From contig JACKJG010000002.1 in NCBI GenBank assembly GCA_020638065.1, positions 256,669 through 320,668 on the forward strand: DNA of 64,000 nt. Direction: 5' to 3'. Each line of letters begins with the position of its first letter. Position 1 is the stretch's first letter. Positions 9,758 to 19,739 of this stretch are shown piece by piece. Under the pieces are notes generated by a model. That model made no database searches, had not been told where the DNA came from, and saw only the letters and a list, made by a program, of their open reading frames with translations. The position numbers were made by a program, and so were the translations under genes. The DNA comes from Hyphomicrobiaceae bacterium (lineage in GTDB: Bacteria; Pseudomonadota; Alphaproteobacteria; Rhizobiales; Devosiaceae).

Positions 9758-11098
9758 TTAGAGGAACGCCGCCAACGCGTCCATCGTGCCGCCGGCAGCG
9801 CGCAGCTCGGCGAGCGTTTCGGCCGTCGCGGCGACAGCTTTGCGAATTTGCTCTTCGTTGTGCGCGGCGGAGATGAAGAAGCGCAGTCGGGCGGCCTTTT
9901 GTGGCACCGCCGGATAGATGATCGGCAGGACATTCACGCCCCGTGCGAGCAACGCGTCTGAAAGCAGGACCGCCAGAACTGAATCACCCAGAATGACCGG
10001 GACGATGGCATAGGGTTCTGCGTAGCCGGTATCGAGCCCGGCTTCGCGCGCAAGATCGAGAAACAGCGCCGTGTTTGCATGCAGGCGGGTCACGCGTTCG
10101 GGTTCGGCATGCAGAATTTCAAGGGCCGCCAGTGCCGACGCTGCGAGAGCCGGCGCGAGCCCCACCGAAAAGACAAATCCCGAGGCGTTGGCCTTGAGAA
10201 CCTCGATCAGGGCGGCCGAGCCGCAGATATATCCCCCGGTCGAGGCCAGGGTTTTGGACATCGTTCCCATCCAGATATCGACGCCGGCGGGATCGATGCC
10301 GGCATGCTCGAAGGCACCCTTGCCGGTGGCACCCAATGTGCCGAGGCCGTGGGCATCGTCCACCATCAGCCAGCAGCCATATCGCTGTTTCAGGTCGACG
10401 AAGGCGGCGAGCGGCGCGGCGTCGCCATCCATGGAATAAAGGCCTTCGACCACGATGAGCACGTTGCGGAAACGGCCCCTCTCCTTGGTAAGAACCTGTT
10501 CCAGTGCGTCCGGATCATTGTGGGCAAAGCTGCGCCGGGTCGCGCCGGACAATTGGGCGCCGACCATGACGGAATTGTGGACAAGGCTGTCATGAACGAT
10601 GAGGTCCTGAGCCTCCATCAATTCGCCAATCGTGGTGACGTTGGTCGCATGGCCGCTGACAAAGGACAGCGCGGCGGCCGTTCCGTAATGGCGGGCGAGT
10701 GCACGTTCGAACTCACCGTGGATGGGCCGCTCACCGGCCACAAGCCGGCTTGCCGATGGCGAAATCCCGTACCTGTCTATGGCCCGATGCGCGGCCTCGG
10801 CCAGACGTGGATCGGCGTTCAGGCCCAGATAGTCGTAGGAGGAGAAATTGATGTACTCATGCCCACCGATGGCCGTCGTCGCCCCGGCCCTGCCATCGTG
10901 TTCGCGATAAAACGGGTTGGGAATGTCGAGAAGCTGCGAGGCACCCGACATCTTTTCGATCATGCGGTATTTTTCGAGTTGATCGAACCTTGTGGCTTCA
11001 AAGGCCGTCGTTTCCCTGTTGGCGCGCCGTTCGCCACGCTGGCGGGCTGATGCCCGTCCGGAGGCCGCAATCCTGTCCAATCCGTCCTGTCCGCTCAT
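9758..11098 (-). CDS. PLP-dependent alpha-oxoamine synthase
   Basis: 446 residues of the fold-type I family that includes serine palmitoyltransferase and 8-amino-7-oxononanoate synthase. Visible motifs are the SRLVAGERPIHGEFERALA substrate region (about 117), SGH 148-150 stacking on PLP, DDAH 247-250, and the PLP lysine K282 in TMSKTLASTGGY. Such enzymes condense an amino acid with an acyl thioester with loss of CO2. The start codon overlaps the stop of the polyketide synthase (ATGA), and that synthase has no thioesterase. The natural reading is that this enzyme offloads the ACP-bound chain as an amino ketone. The first about 40 residues are an extension beyond the core. Confidence 0.9.
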   Translation of the reverse strand: MSGQDGLDRIAASGRASARQRGERRANRETTAFEATRFDQLEKYRMIEKMSGASQLLDIPNPFYREHDGRAGATTAIGGHEYINFSSYDYLGLNADPRLAEAAHRAIDRYGISPSASRLVAGERPIHGEFERALARHYGTAAALSFVSGHATNVTTIGELMEAQDLIVHDSLVHNSVMVGAQLSGATRRSFAHNDPDALEQVLTKERGRFRNVLIVVEGLYSMDGDAAPLAAFVDLKQRYGCWLMVDDAHGLGTLGATGKGAFEHAGIDPAGVDIWMGTMSKTLASTGGYICGSAALIEVLKANASGFVFSVGLAPALAASALAALEILHAEPERVTRLHANTALFLDLAREAGLDTGYAEPYAIVPVILGDSVLAVLLSDALLARGVNVLPIIYPAVPQKAARLRFFISAAHNEEQIRKAVAATAETLAELRAAGGTMDALAAFL

Positions 11099-14000
11099 GC
11101 TTTTTCCTCGACCACCCCTCCGTGCTTGGTGAAAAGCGAGAGTGTGGCGGCATCTGCGCCGACGGAATCAGTGCCGCCCGTCCGCAGATGTTCGACCAGA
11201 TTGCGCGAGATCTGATTGATACTCAAGCTGTCGGAAATCATGGACACCGGTATCGCATCGCCAAGCGCCTGTTCCATCGCCAGCCCGAACTCCACGCCCA
11301 TCAGCGAATCCATACCAAGATTGCCGATCGGTTCGTTTGGTTTGATAGAGGCTTCGGAGACCCGGAGGATGTTGGCAATCCGCTCGACGACAAAGGCCGC
11401 GAGCCGCGCTTCGGCCTTGCGCACGGGAAGGCTTTCGATCTCGACGCGAAGATTTCCGCCCTCGGCATCATTGCCATCGCGTTCGGAGAGGGCGCGCAGC
11501 AGGCGGTAACCCGGTTCCGCAAGCGTGCGCAGGGACCTTGCCAGAGTGCCCCAACGCATGTTGGAGACATAGTGTACCGGATCGGTGGCCACGCCGGGGG
11601 CCAGAAGTCTTTCCATGGCTTCAATCAGGTCCTTGGCCGTGAAGGTAACGTCCCCGGTCGCGCGCTTGATCAGATTGGCCTGCTGAGTGTCGCGGGTCAG
11701 GTAACCGGCATCGGTGACGGCACCCCAGCCAATCGCGAGTCCCGGCAGACCCTCTGCGCGGCGGCGCATCGCAATTGCTTCGATGAAGCCGTTGGCGGCG
11801 GCATAGGCGGACTGGCCGTGATTGCCGAACATCGCCGCCACAGACGAGAAGAGCACGAAATAATCCAGATCGTCACGACGGGTGAGCCGATCAAGATGCG
11901 TGGCACCGCTCACCTTGGCAGGCAGCGTGCGCGCGAGGCTTTCTTGGGTAAGGGCACTCATCGGCATGTCTTCGAGGACCATGGCCGAATGGATGATGCC
12001 CCTGATCGGCCGCTGCGCGCGCAGATCATCGAGCAGCTTGCTGACCGCATTTTCATCAGCAATGTCACAGGCATCCAGGGTCACATCAACGCCCGAAGCG
12101 CGCCACTTTTCGATACGTGCGGCGGCTTCGGCAGCGGGAGCGGCGCGCCGGCCGACAAGGGCAATTGCGCTCGCGCCGCGATCGACAAGCCATTCGGCCA
12201 CTTCAAGGCCAAGCCCGCCAAGCCCGCCGACAATGATGTGCACGCCGTCGGACGAGGCGGCGAACCTTGCATACGCTGCGGCGTGCGACGGCACGGTTTG
12301 CGCTGCTTGAGGCCGCACCACGATCTTGCCGATATGGCCCGACTTCTGCATGTGGCGGAAAGCGTCGATCACCTCATCGCCGTCAAAACTGCGGAAGGGG
12401 ATCGCGTGATAGTGACCGGCGTAAAAGCCTTCGAGCATTTCGCCAAAGAGTCGCGACGAGAGCTCGGGTTGCGCCTTGATGAGCTGGTCGACATCGATGC
12501 CGAAATAGGCGATGTTTTCCTTCATCGGGCGCAGGCCGACCATGGTGTTGGCGTAATAATCCAACTTGCCGAGTTCGAGGAAGCGTCCGAACGGCGCAAG
12601 GCAGTTGAGGGATTTTTCCATCGCCTCGCCCGCCAGCGAATTGAGCACGACGTCGACGCCCCTGCCCCCGGTGAGCTGCATGACCTGATCGGCAAATCCG
12701 AGACTGCGGGAATCCAGCACGTGGTCGACACCAAGCGCTGAAAGCAGGGATCTTTTTACCGGAGACCCGGCAGTGCCGATGATCCTGGCGCCAAGCGATT
12801 TTGCGATCTGAACCGCTGCAAGGCCGACGCCTCCGGCCGCGCCATGAACAAGGACCGTCTCGCCTTTGGTCAGGCGACCCAAATGCACCAGTGAATAATG
12901 GGCGGTGAAAAAGGCCACGGCAATTGCAGCGGCCGCTTCAAGATCCATATCGTCGGGTAGACGGGCAACGAATTCGGTGGACAGCGTCCGGTGAGAGGCG
13001 AAAGAGGCGGGGCCGAACGCCACGACTTTGTCACCCACGGAAAACGTGGAATCCTTTGCGCCAACGCGCGCGACCCGCCCTGCGAATTCCATCCCGAGCG
13101 TGGGGCCGGCAAAGCCTTTTTCAAGCGCCTCCTCGGGCAGCAGGCCCATGGCCCACATCACGTCGCGATAATTGAGCCCGGTGCCGGCGATTTCGATCTC
13201 GACCTCGCCCTCGCCGGGCGCGCGCCGGTCGGCGATGCCCCAACGCAATTCGTCGAGCCCGCCGGTTGCCGGCGGCGCCAGCACCGAGGCAAGCCCGTCA
13301 TCGTTCTGCGCCGCATCAGGCAGTCCGCGAACAACCCGGAGGCCGAAGCTGGTATCGCTGGTCAGAATGGTCTCGCTTTCACCCTCGGTGCCATCTAGAC
13401 CAGCTGCCAAACGGGCCGCCATGGCTTCAGGGTCCATCCCGCCGGCAAAGTCAAATGCGAGACGTTTCAGTTCGGGATATTCATTGACCATGACCCTCAG
13501 GGCCTTCCAGGTCGCAACCTGAAGCGGGTCGGCTTCGCGCGCGGGTGATTGCCCGGTTCCGCCAGGCAACATTGCGACCAGCGTGGCGGGATTGGCGCCA
13601 AATTCAGCGGCAAGGTCCTTGAGTGCGAGCAGACGCGCGGCAAGAACCTTGTCGGGAATGGTGATGCTGTCTCCTGGCAGGCCAATGAGGATTGCAGAAG
13701 CGGCCTCAATATCCGGACGTGCAATACGCAAGGCGGCGTCAGGCAAATCGGTGATCAGCGGATGGCTTTTTCCTGAAACCAGCGCTGTCAGCAAACCCAC
13801 CATTTCGGGGCTGCCAGGCAAGTCCGCCACCTGCTCTGCGGGCGCATGGGCAAGCGCCAGGGTCGCGAGACCGAAGCCATCGGGCAAAGAGACCGCATCG
13901 GCTTCAGAGAAACCTGCGTCGACCAGAAGGTCGACCAATTCGTCGGCGACCTGCAACCGCGACAATGGCTCGCCGTCTGTCCCGCTGCCTGTGAACCAAT

Positions 14001-17000
14001 CGGAATCAAAACCGTAAACCAGGTCGTGGAAATCGTTCGGAGCCTGTCCGGTCACGACCAGTGCGCCCCCTGGGGCGAGCCAGTCGCTGAGCTGGCGGGC
14101 AAGGGCCGCTCCATCCTGCGATCGGTCCATCGTGCCGGGGACCAGTATGAGATCGAACTGGCGTGCCTGATCCAGGGATTCGATGCGCTCGACCCGCTCG
14201 AGAGGAAGCGGCACAGCGGCCCCTGGCTCGCCCCGGCAGGGGACAACGATCTCGGCCAGTATTGCCTGACTTAGGGATGGCGCATTGAACAGTTCGGCCA
14301 GCACATGGGCCTGACCATCACTGATTTCCGCGATGCGCAGGGCTTTGCCGCGCGGCCATTGGCCGGCGACATGCTCCGCCACCCGCAGATGCAGCTTGTT
14401 CCGCCGGGCGACAAACAGCGTACCATCGGAAATGTTGGCAAGTGCGTCGCGGCCAAAAGCCTCGCGGGCGCTATGCGCCGGATTGTCCAGGAGTTCCTCG
14501 AGGTCAGTTGCCAGCCGGGCCAGCATTGCGGCCTCGGCGCCAAGGTCAGGACGCCGCTCACAAAGGCTTGCCACAAGCGTCGCGGGCGACGGGGAACCCG
14601 GTTCGGCGGGCGCAAGCTGCCATCCCGTCGCCGATGGCCAGGCAAGGCCGGCGCGCGCGAGAACGTTCATGGCACTGAGGAAATAGGGCGTTGCGCCATT
14701 TGCCGGGTCGGACACCAGATCATTCTCATCAGCCAGACCGCGCACCGCGGAGAGCACGATTTGCTGAGCGATGCCTTCGATCAGGAATATGCCTTCGTCG
14801 CCGGGTGAGAATTCGTCAGCGGTCGCCAAGCTGAGGAGGTCGTCAGACGCAAACCGGGGCGTGGCACCAGCGGAGCCAAGCACCTGCGTCACGAAGCGAT
14901 AGGAATGTTGTGCCAGATCAATGCCGCGCTTGAGGTTCGCCGCCTGGAACCGGACATTTTGCAGCATCGCAACCGGGGCGCCATCCGTGCTGAAAAGCTC
15001 AAAATTGGCCAGGACGCTGCGCCGTCCGATACGTTGAATGGCGATCCTGCCGGACCCAATGGTTGCGCCGGGCTCGAACAGGGACAGGCGGCCGATCCGG
15101 ACCGGAAGATAGCCGATCGCTTCGTTTTTACGTCCGAGAAGCGCCCCGATCAGACCATGAAACACCGCGTCGGCGCCAACCAGATCGAGCGAAGATACAT
15201 TTTTGCCTTTGTGACCCAGCGAAACTGGCGTTGCAGGGTCGAGAATGACTTCGACCCGGTCGTCGCCGTCAAATCGCATGTGCGACAGCCGGCGAAATCC
15301 CGGGCCGTAATCGAGACCGATCCTTTGCGCAGCTTCGTAAACAATTGCCTGGTCGATGTCGTCGGGACCGCGCTCGATTTGCGGTGCCGGGCCGACGAGT
15401 GGCATCTCTTCGAGTTTGTAAAAGCGGCTGCGCAGGTTGGTGCGCCATTGACCCTCGGTGCCGCGCGGCCGGGTTTCGATGCTGATGGTCGCCGTGCCCG
15501 GCCGGGCCGAGGTGCGCATGGTCACGAGATTGTTTTCGTTCAGCCGCAGCGGCGCGAGAATGTCGAGATCACGCAGTTCGACCATGCCACCCGAAATCGC
15601 ACGTTGGGCGGCGGCCAGAGCTGTTTCGGCGAACGCCGTTGCGGGGAAAAGGACCTGCCCCCCGACGCGGTGATCTCCGATTTCGGGCAAGGTGTTGACG
15701 TCGACTTCCGACCTCCAGACCCCACTATCGTCTCCGTCTTCAGTGCCCAGAAGGCGGTGGTAATCCTCGCTGGCGCCGAGGACCCGGTTGATGGTTTTCG
15801 TCTGGTCGACGCGAAAGCGCCGGTTCGACCATGGATAGCGCGGCAGCGAGCGGTCGAAGTTCACGGGTGCCGGCGCAAGGTCTGAGGCCTTCAGGCCGCA
15901 CCCGTGCACGACGGCCCGGGCCAGCGCCCGGCCGACCGGATCGACGGTGTCCTGTTTCTCAAATCCGGGAACAACGGCGGCATCGGGCACATCGTCGCCG
16001 ATACAGCCCTTGATATAGTTGAGCAGGACCGGGTTGGGCCCGATTTCGAGATAGGCTTTGAACCCCATATCCTTCAGCGTGTTCATCGCCGCGCGGAAGC
16101 TGACCGGCTGGCGCACATTGTTGCACCAATAGTCCGGGTCCAGCGCCTCACCCGCCTCCAGGGCGCCGGTGAGCGACGACACGAACGGAACGCGGGTCGG
16201 CATGGGCACGATATGCCCGATATTGGCCCGAACGCCTTCGATGACCGGGTCCAGAGCCGGCGAGTGGTAGGGATAGTCGATATCGAGTTTCACGCAGGCC
16301 CAGCGGCGGGTTTTGCGGGCAAAACGCACATAGGCGGCGATCGCCTCATTGGTCCCCACAAGCGTGACACTGCGGGGACTGTTGTCCGCCGCAATGTGAA
16401 CAGTCTCGCCGAATTCGATCAGGCTCTCGGCGGCCTCTTCCACACCGACTTGCAGGGCGGCCATCGTGCCGGTTCCCTGCAACTCGTTTTGCGGCTTGCT
16501 GCGCCAGTAGATCAGCGACAGAGCATCCCGCAAGGACAGGGCACCGGCCACATGCGCCGCCGCCACTTCACCGCCGGAATGGCCCAATACCGCGGCCGGA
16601 TGCAGGCCCCGCGCCGCGAATGCGGCCACTTGTGCCACCTGATCTGCGAACAGGAGCGGTTGTGCTATTCCCGCGACGCGCAGGTCCTCCTCGATCGTCG
16701 GGCTCTGAAGCCGTTCAAGGATCGACCAGCCGGCATATTCGGCAAAGATGGCGTCCATTTCGGCCATTTTGTCCGCGTAGACGCTGCTCGATGCGCTAGC
16801 GAGCTTGCACATTCCGCCGTATTGCGACCCGTTGCCGGAAAAAACAAACACGGCTGGCGCGCCGTTCAGTTTGCTTTCGCCGAATACGACATGCGGGTCA
16901 TTCACTCCGCGGGCGGCATTGTCGAGAATTTCCGCAGTGGTCGCGGCGTCGCCGCAGAGAAGTGCGGCGCGGCGGTGCTCTTTTGAGCGGAAGAAACTTG

Positions 17001-18471
17001 CCTGGCCTGCAAAGTCAGCCAGGGCGGCATCGTCGGTGGCGTCTGGCTGAATGTGAGACGACCATTTTGCGAGCAGCTTGCGCAGGGAATCCTCGGTGGC
17101 GGCCGACACCATCAGGATCGGGGATCGGGTTGGTTTGTCTGGCGTCACCCGCGGTGCATCCGGCACCTTTTCGACGATCATGTGGGCGTTCGCGCCGCCA
17201 AATCCGAACGAACTGACACCCGCGCGGGTTGCGCGGTCCACGTTCTTTTCGATTTCCATGGGCTGGCGCACGAGCGCAAGATTGAGCTCGTCGAACTGGA
17301 TATTCGGGTTCAACGTCTCGGCATGGAGCGTCGCGGGGTAGCGGTCATGTTCGAATGCAATCAGGGTTTTCAATAGTCCGGCGGCGCCTGATGCGGGCTC
17401 GAGGTGGCCGATATTGGACTTGATCGAACCAATCGGGAGGGGGCGGGTGCGATGCCTGCCGAGAGCCTCTCCCAGCGCGGCTGCCTCCACCGGATCACCC
17501 ACGGCGGTGCCGGTGCCGTGGGCTTCGACGAAATCCAGCGTCTCGGGGTCGACGCCGGCCGCTTCGTAGACATGGTTCAAAAGGTCCCTTTGACCGATGA
17601 AAGAGGGCAAGGCCGCGGTCAGTGTGTGCCCGTCGGAATTGGTGCCAATGCCGAGTATGGCCGCGCGCGGCCGCCGCGGCGCGATGCTCGCGAGGTCCTT
17701 GCGTTCGAGCACAAAGGCAACGATGCCCTCGGCACGAACGTATCCGTCCGCAGCCGCAGAAAACGGCCGTGAACGCCCTGTGGGCGACAACATGTGTGCC
17801 GCAGAGAAACCGGCGAAGTGCGCAGGGTCCAGAAGAATGTTCGACCCGGCAACGATGGCGGTGTCGATCTCGCCACGCACCAGGGCTTTTTCGGCAAGGT
17901 CGAAGGCAAAGAGCGAGGAAGAACAGGCGGTGTCTACCGTCAGGCTGGGGCCGCGCAGATCGAACGCGAATGAGATGCGGTTGGACACCAGCGATAGCGT
18001 GTTGCCGGTCATCATGTAGGGGTCGGCCAGCAAGGGATCCTGGGCAAGGCGCGCGGCATGGGTCATGGTTGACGCACCGACGTAAACGCCAACCTGTTGC
18101 CCGGCGAGCTGGTCACGCGACAGACCGGCATCTTCGAGCGCCTCGAAAACCACCTGCAACAGAAGCCGTTGTTGCGGGTCCATTTGCGCCGCCTCACGTG
18201 GCGAAACCCCGAAAAACTCGGCGTCAAAACCCCAAAGATCGTTCAGAATGCCAGCTGAAAAAACATAGGATTTTCCGGGGGGCGCCGGATGGGGATGAAA
18301 ATAGGCGGCATGCGCCCAGCGGGTTTCGGGAATTTCCGTGACAAGATCGACGCCATCGAACAGCGCCCGGGTCAACATGTCCACATCGTCACAGCCGGGT
18401 AACCGGCAAGACTGGCCGGTGACATAGGTGGTCTTAGGCAAGAAATTCTCCAGGTTCTTTCGTGCATCCAT
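11095..18471 (-). CDS. Highly reducing type I polyketide synthase (KS-AT-DH-MT*-ER-KR-ACP)
   Basis: 2458 residues. KS about 14-435 with Cys183 in DTACSSS, His318 in EAHGTGT and His356 in NIGH. AT about 540-830 with Ser632 in GHSGGE; the extender-choice position reads YPYHS (733-737). DH about 905-1180 with His934 in HRVGGQVLFP and Asp1101 in DAVFH. A methyltransferase-like region, about 1370-1540, has lost a normal SAM glycine loop. ER about 1740-2065 has VHGAAGGVGLAAVQIAKSLG; KR about 2070-2250 has GGLGGLG and SAYAAANG; the ACP serine is near 2388 (GMDSLMG). No thioesterase or reductase release domain is present. A single fully reducing module is expected to act repeatedly and make a long saturated chain, released by the adjoining oxoamine synthase. 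Confidence 0.95.
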   Translation of the reverse strand: MDARKNLENFLPKTTYVTGQSCRLPGCDDVDMLTRALFDGVDLVTEIPETRWAHAAYFHPHPAPPGKSYVFSAGILNDLWGFDAEFFGVSPREAAQMDPQQRLLLQVVFEALEDAGLSRDQLAGQQVGVYVGASTMTHAARLAQDPLLADPYMMTGNTLSLVSNRISFAFDLRGPSLTVDTACSSSLFAFDLAEKALVRGEIDTAIVAGSNILLDPAHFAGFSAAHMLSPTGRSRPFSAAADGYVRAEGIVAFVLERKDLASIAPRRPRAAILGIGTNSDGHTLTAALPSFIGQRDLLNHVYEAAGVDPETLDFVEAHGTGTAVGDPVEAAALGEALGRHRTRPLPIGSIKSNIGHLEPASGAAGLLKTLIAFEHDRYPATLHAETLNPNIQFDELNLALVRQPMEIEKNVDRATRAGVSSFGFGGANAHMIVEKVPDAPRVTPDKPTRSPILMVSAATEDSLRKLLAKWSSHIQPDATDDAALADFAGQASFFRSKEHRRAALLCGDAATTAEILDNAARGVNDPHVVFGESKLNGAPAVFVFSGNGSQYGGMCKLASASSSVYADKMAEMDAIFAEYAGWSILERLQSPTIEEDLRVAGIAQPLLFADQVAQVAAFAARGLHPAAVLGHSGGEVAAAHVAGALSLRDALSLIYWRSKPQNELQGTGTMAALQVGVEEAAESLIEFGETVHIAADNSPRSVTLVGTNEAIAAYVRFARKTRRWACVKLDIDYPYHSPALDPVIEGVRANIGHIVPMPTRVPFVSSLTGALEAGEALDPDYWCNNVRQPVSFRAAMNTLKDMGFKAYLEIGPNPVLLNYIKGCIGDDVPDAAVVPGFEKQDTVDPVGRALARAVVHGCGLKASDLAPAPVNFDRSLPRYPWSNRRFRVDQTKTINRVLGASEDYHRLLGTEDGDDSGVWRSEVDVNTLPEIGDHRVGGQVLFPATAFAETALAAAQRAISGGMVELRDLDILAPLRLNENNLVTMRTSARPGTATISIETRPRGTEGQWRTNLRSRFYKLEEMPLVGPAPQIERGPDDIDQAIVYEAAQRIGLDYGPGFRRLSHMRFDGDDRVEVILDPATPVSLGHKGKNVSSLDLVGADAVFHGLIGALLGRKNEAIGYLPVRIGRLSLFEPGATIGSGRIAIQRIGRRSVLANFELFSTDGAPVAMLQNVRFQAANLKRGIDLAQHSYRFVTQVLGSAGATPRFASDDLLSLATADEFSPGDEGIFLIEGIAQQIVLSAVRGLADENDLVSDPANGATPYFLSAMNVLARAGLAWPSATGWQLAPAEPGSPSPATLVASLCERRPDLGAEAAMLARLATDLEELLDNPAHSAREAFGRDALANISDGTLFVARRNKLHLRVAEHVAGQWPRGKALRIAEISDGQAHVLAELFNAPSLSQAILAEIVVPCRGEPGAAVPLPLERVERIESLDQARQFDLILVPGTMDRSQDGAALARQLSDWLAPGGALVVTGQAPNDFHDLVYGFDSDWFTGSGTDGEPLSRLQVADELVDLLVDAGFSEADAVSLPDGFGLATLALAHAPAEQVADLPGSPEMVGLLTALVSGKSHPLITDLPDAALRIARPDIEAASAILIGLPGDSITIPDKVLAARLLALKDLAAEFGANPATLVAMLPGGTGQSPAREADPLQVATWKALRVMVNEYPELKRLAFDFAGGMDPEAMAARLAAGLDGTEGESETILTSDTSFGLRVVRGLPDAAQNDDGLASVLAPPATGGLDELRWGIADRRAPGEGEVEIEIAGTGLNYRDVMWAMGLLPEEALEKGFAGPTLGMEFAGRVARVGAKDSTFSVGDKVVAFGPASFASHRTLSTEFVARLPDDMDLEAAAAIAVAFFTAHYSLVHLGRLTKGETVLVHGAAGGVGLAAVQIAKSLGARIIGTAGSPVKRSLLSALGVDHVLDSRSLGFADQVMQLTGGRGVDVVLNSLAGEAMEKSLNCLAPFGRFLELGKLDYYANTMVGLRPMKENIAYFGIDVDQLIKAQPELSSRLFGEMLEGFYAGHYHAIPFRSFDGDEVIDAFRHMQKSGHIGKIVVRPQAAQTVPSHAAAYARFAASSDGVHIIVGGLGGLGLEVAEWLVDRGASAIALVGRRAAPAAEAAARIEKWRASGVDVTLDACDIADENAVSKLLDDLRAQRPIRGIIHSAMVLEDMPMSALTQESLARTLPAKVSGATHLDRLTRRDDLDYFVLFSSVAAMFGNHGQSAYAAANGFIEAIAMRRRAEGLPGLAIGWGAVTDAGYLTRDTQQANLIKRATGDVTFTAKDLIEAMERLLAPGVATDPVHYVSNMRWGTLARSLRTLAEPGYRLLRALSERDGNDAEGGNLRVEIESLPVRKAEARLAAFVVERIANILRVSEASIKPNEPIGNLGMDSLMGVEFGLAMEQALGDAIPVSMISDSLSINQISRNLVEHLRTGGTDSVGADAATLSLFTKHGGVVEEKA

Positions 18472-18790
18472 CCAACGAGGCGCATGCAGATTGCGCCATA
18501 GCGCTGGAGGCGACCCAAAAGCACATTAAATACACCATTTTCAACCTGAATGTTCAACGGCACCCCGGGAAGGGCGCCCAAAGGGGTGCGATGGGTCGCC
18601 GCATCCGGGGGCCGTGCGCCATCGGGATTTCGTCTGGCGCGACGCGCTTGGGCCACAAAGGCCATGCGTTGCAGTCTCTGGCCGAGGTGAAGCGACAAAG
18701 CGGACCCCACAATGCTAGGCTTGCCGGCGAGTCGGCCAACGGGGGCGCTCGCTGCGGCGCATCCGGCGGGAATCCAAGGGAAATTCAGAA
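18472..18790. promoter_or_regulatory. Divergent intergenic region between polyketide synthase and SDR genes
   Basis: This 319-base gap separates the divergent polyketide synthase and reductase genes and must carry promoters for both. An AT-rich patch at about 18520-18545, out of step with the surrounding GC-rich DNA, is the most likely place for the leftward promoter. I see no clear operator or small gene. An AAGGG Shine-Dalgarno sequence precedes the rightward start at 18791. Confidence 0.4.
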
Positions 18791-19588
18791 ATGCAAGAGT
18801 TGCGCCGCATCGCCATTACCGGAGCCAGTTCGGGACTGGGCGCCGCGCTTGCCAAGGCCTTGGCGCAGCCGGGGGTCAGCCTGCACCTATGCGCCCGAAG
18901 GGTGAAAGGGCTTGAAGAAGTGGCCGGCGCCTGCCGCGCAAGCGGCGCCGAGGTCCAGACAAGCAGCATCGATCTCCGCAATCCCTCTGCGGGTCCGGCC
19001 TGGATCGAAGCGATCGCGGCCGGGGGTCCGATCGATCTCCTGATCCTGAATGCGGGCATTTTCGCTGGCCGGTCGGAAAAAGGTGTGATGGAGCCCTTGG
19101 ACGCGATTCCCGGTCTCATTGCCACAAATCTGACATCGCCACTTCTTTGCGCAACAGCAGCGGTGCCGGCCATGCGTGCCCGCGGGCGGGGGCATGTGGT
19201 TCTGATCTCGTCCCTTTCGGCGGTCAGCCCCTCACCCGATTCCCCGGGATATAGTGCTGCCAAGGCCGGACTTTCGGCTTATGGCAAGGCCCTCGCCGAC
19301 GATCTGGCAGGTACGGGCGTGCTGGTGCACGTGGTCGAGCCCGGGCACATCCTTTCACATCACACCGACCAACAGATCGGGGCTGTGCCGCTGGCAATTA
19401 CGCCCGAGGCGGCGGCGGATCATATTCTTCGCGGTGTGAAACGCGGCGCGGCGCGCATCGCCTTCCCGTTGCTGCCGAGACTTTATGTCCGGCTGACCGA
19501 CCTGTTGCCGCGCCCGATCCGCCTGTTGCTCAACCGCAGCCAACGGTTCACTGTCCGGAACGATCCAGATCCGCTTTCGGGGGAATAG
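18791..19588 (+). CDS. Short-chain dehydrogenase/reductase of the polyketide locus
   Basis: 265 residues, classical SDR fold. The NAD(P)-binding motif is TGASSGLG near residue 10, the NNAG-equivalent is LNAG, and the catalytic pair is YSAAK (Tyr about 155, Lys about 159) with an SSLS serine strand before it. The C-terminal tail is longer than usual and carries a hydrophobic segment (LPRLYVRLTDLLPRPIRLLL), a feature shared with 3-ketosphinganine reductase-like SDRs that sit on membranes. Divergent from the polyketide synthase. Inferred role: reduction of the keto group of the amino ketone released by the oxoamine synthase. Confidence 0.85.
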   Translation: MQELRRIAITGASSGLGAALAKALAQPGVSLHLCARRVKGLEEVAGACRASGAEVQTSSIDLRNPSAGPAWIEAIAAGGPIDLLILNAGIFAGRSEKGVMEPLDAIPGLIATNLTSPLLCATAAVPAMRARGRGHVVLISSLSAVSPSPDSPGYSAAKAGLSAYGKALADDLAGTGVLVHVVEPGHILSHHTDQQIGAVPLAITPEAAADHILRGVKRGAARIAFPLLPRLYVRLTDLLPRPIRLLLNRSQRFTVRNDPDPLSGE

Positions 19589-19739
19589 CCGGATCAGAAC
19601 TTTTCTCACCCGGAAGTCGCTGCCATTTGGATGCGGTTCGGGAAATCGGCGCGGCGCTTTTTCGATTGCTTCTGGCGCCTTCGGGAGCCAGAATTCGAGC
19701 CGCGACTTCCTTCATTTGATTGACCGGGGCTGGCCACAA

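Noticed and set aside
10990..12741. Long open frame (583 codons) on the plus strand opposite the polyketide synthase
   Set aside because: It lies wholly antisense to the KR and ER coding region, has an Arg/His/Gly-rich composition typical of shadow frames in GC-rich DNA, and shows no domain.
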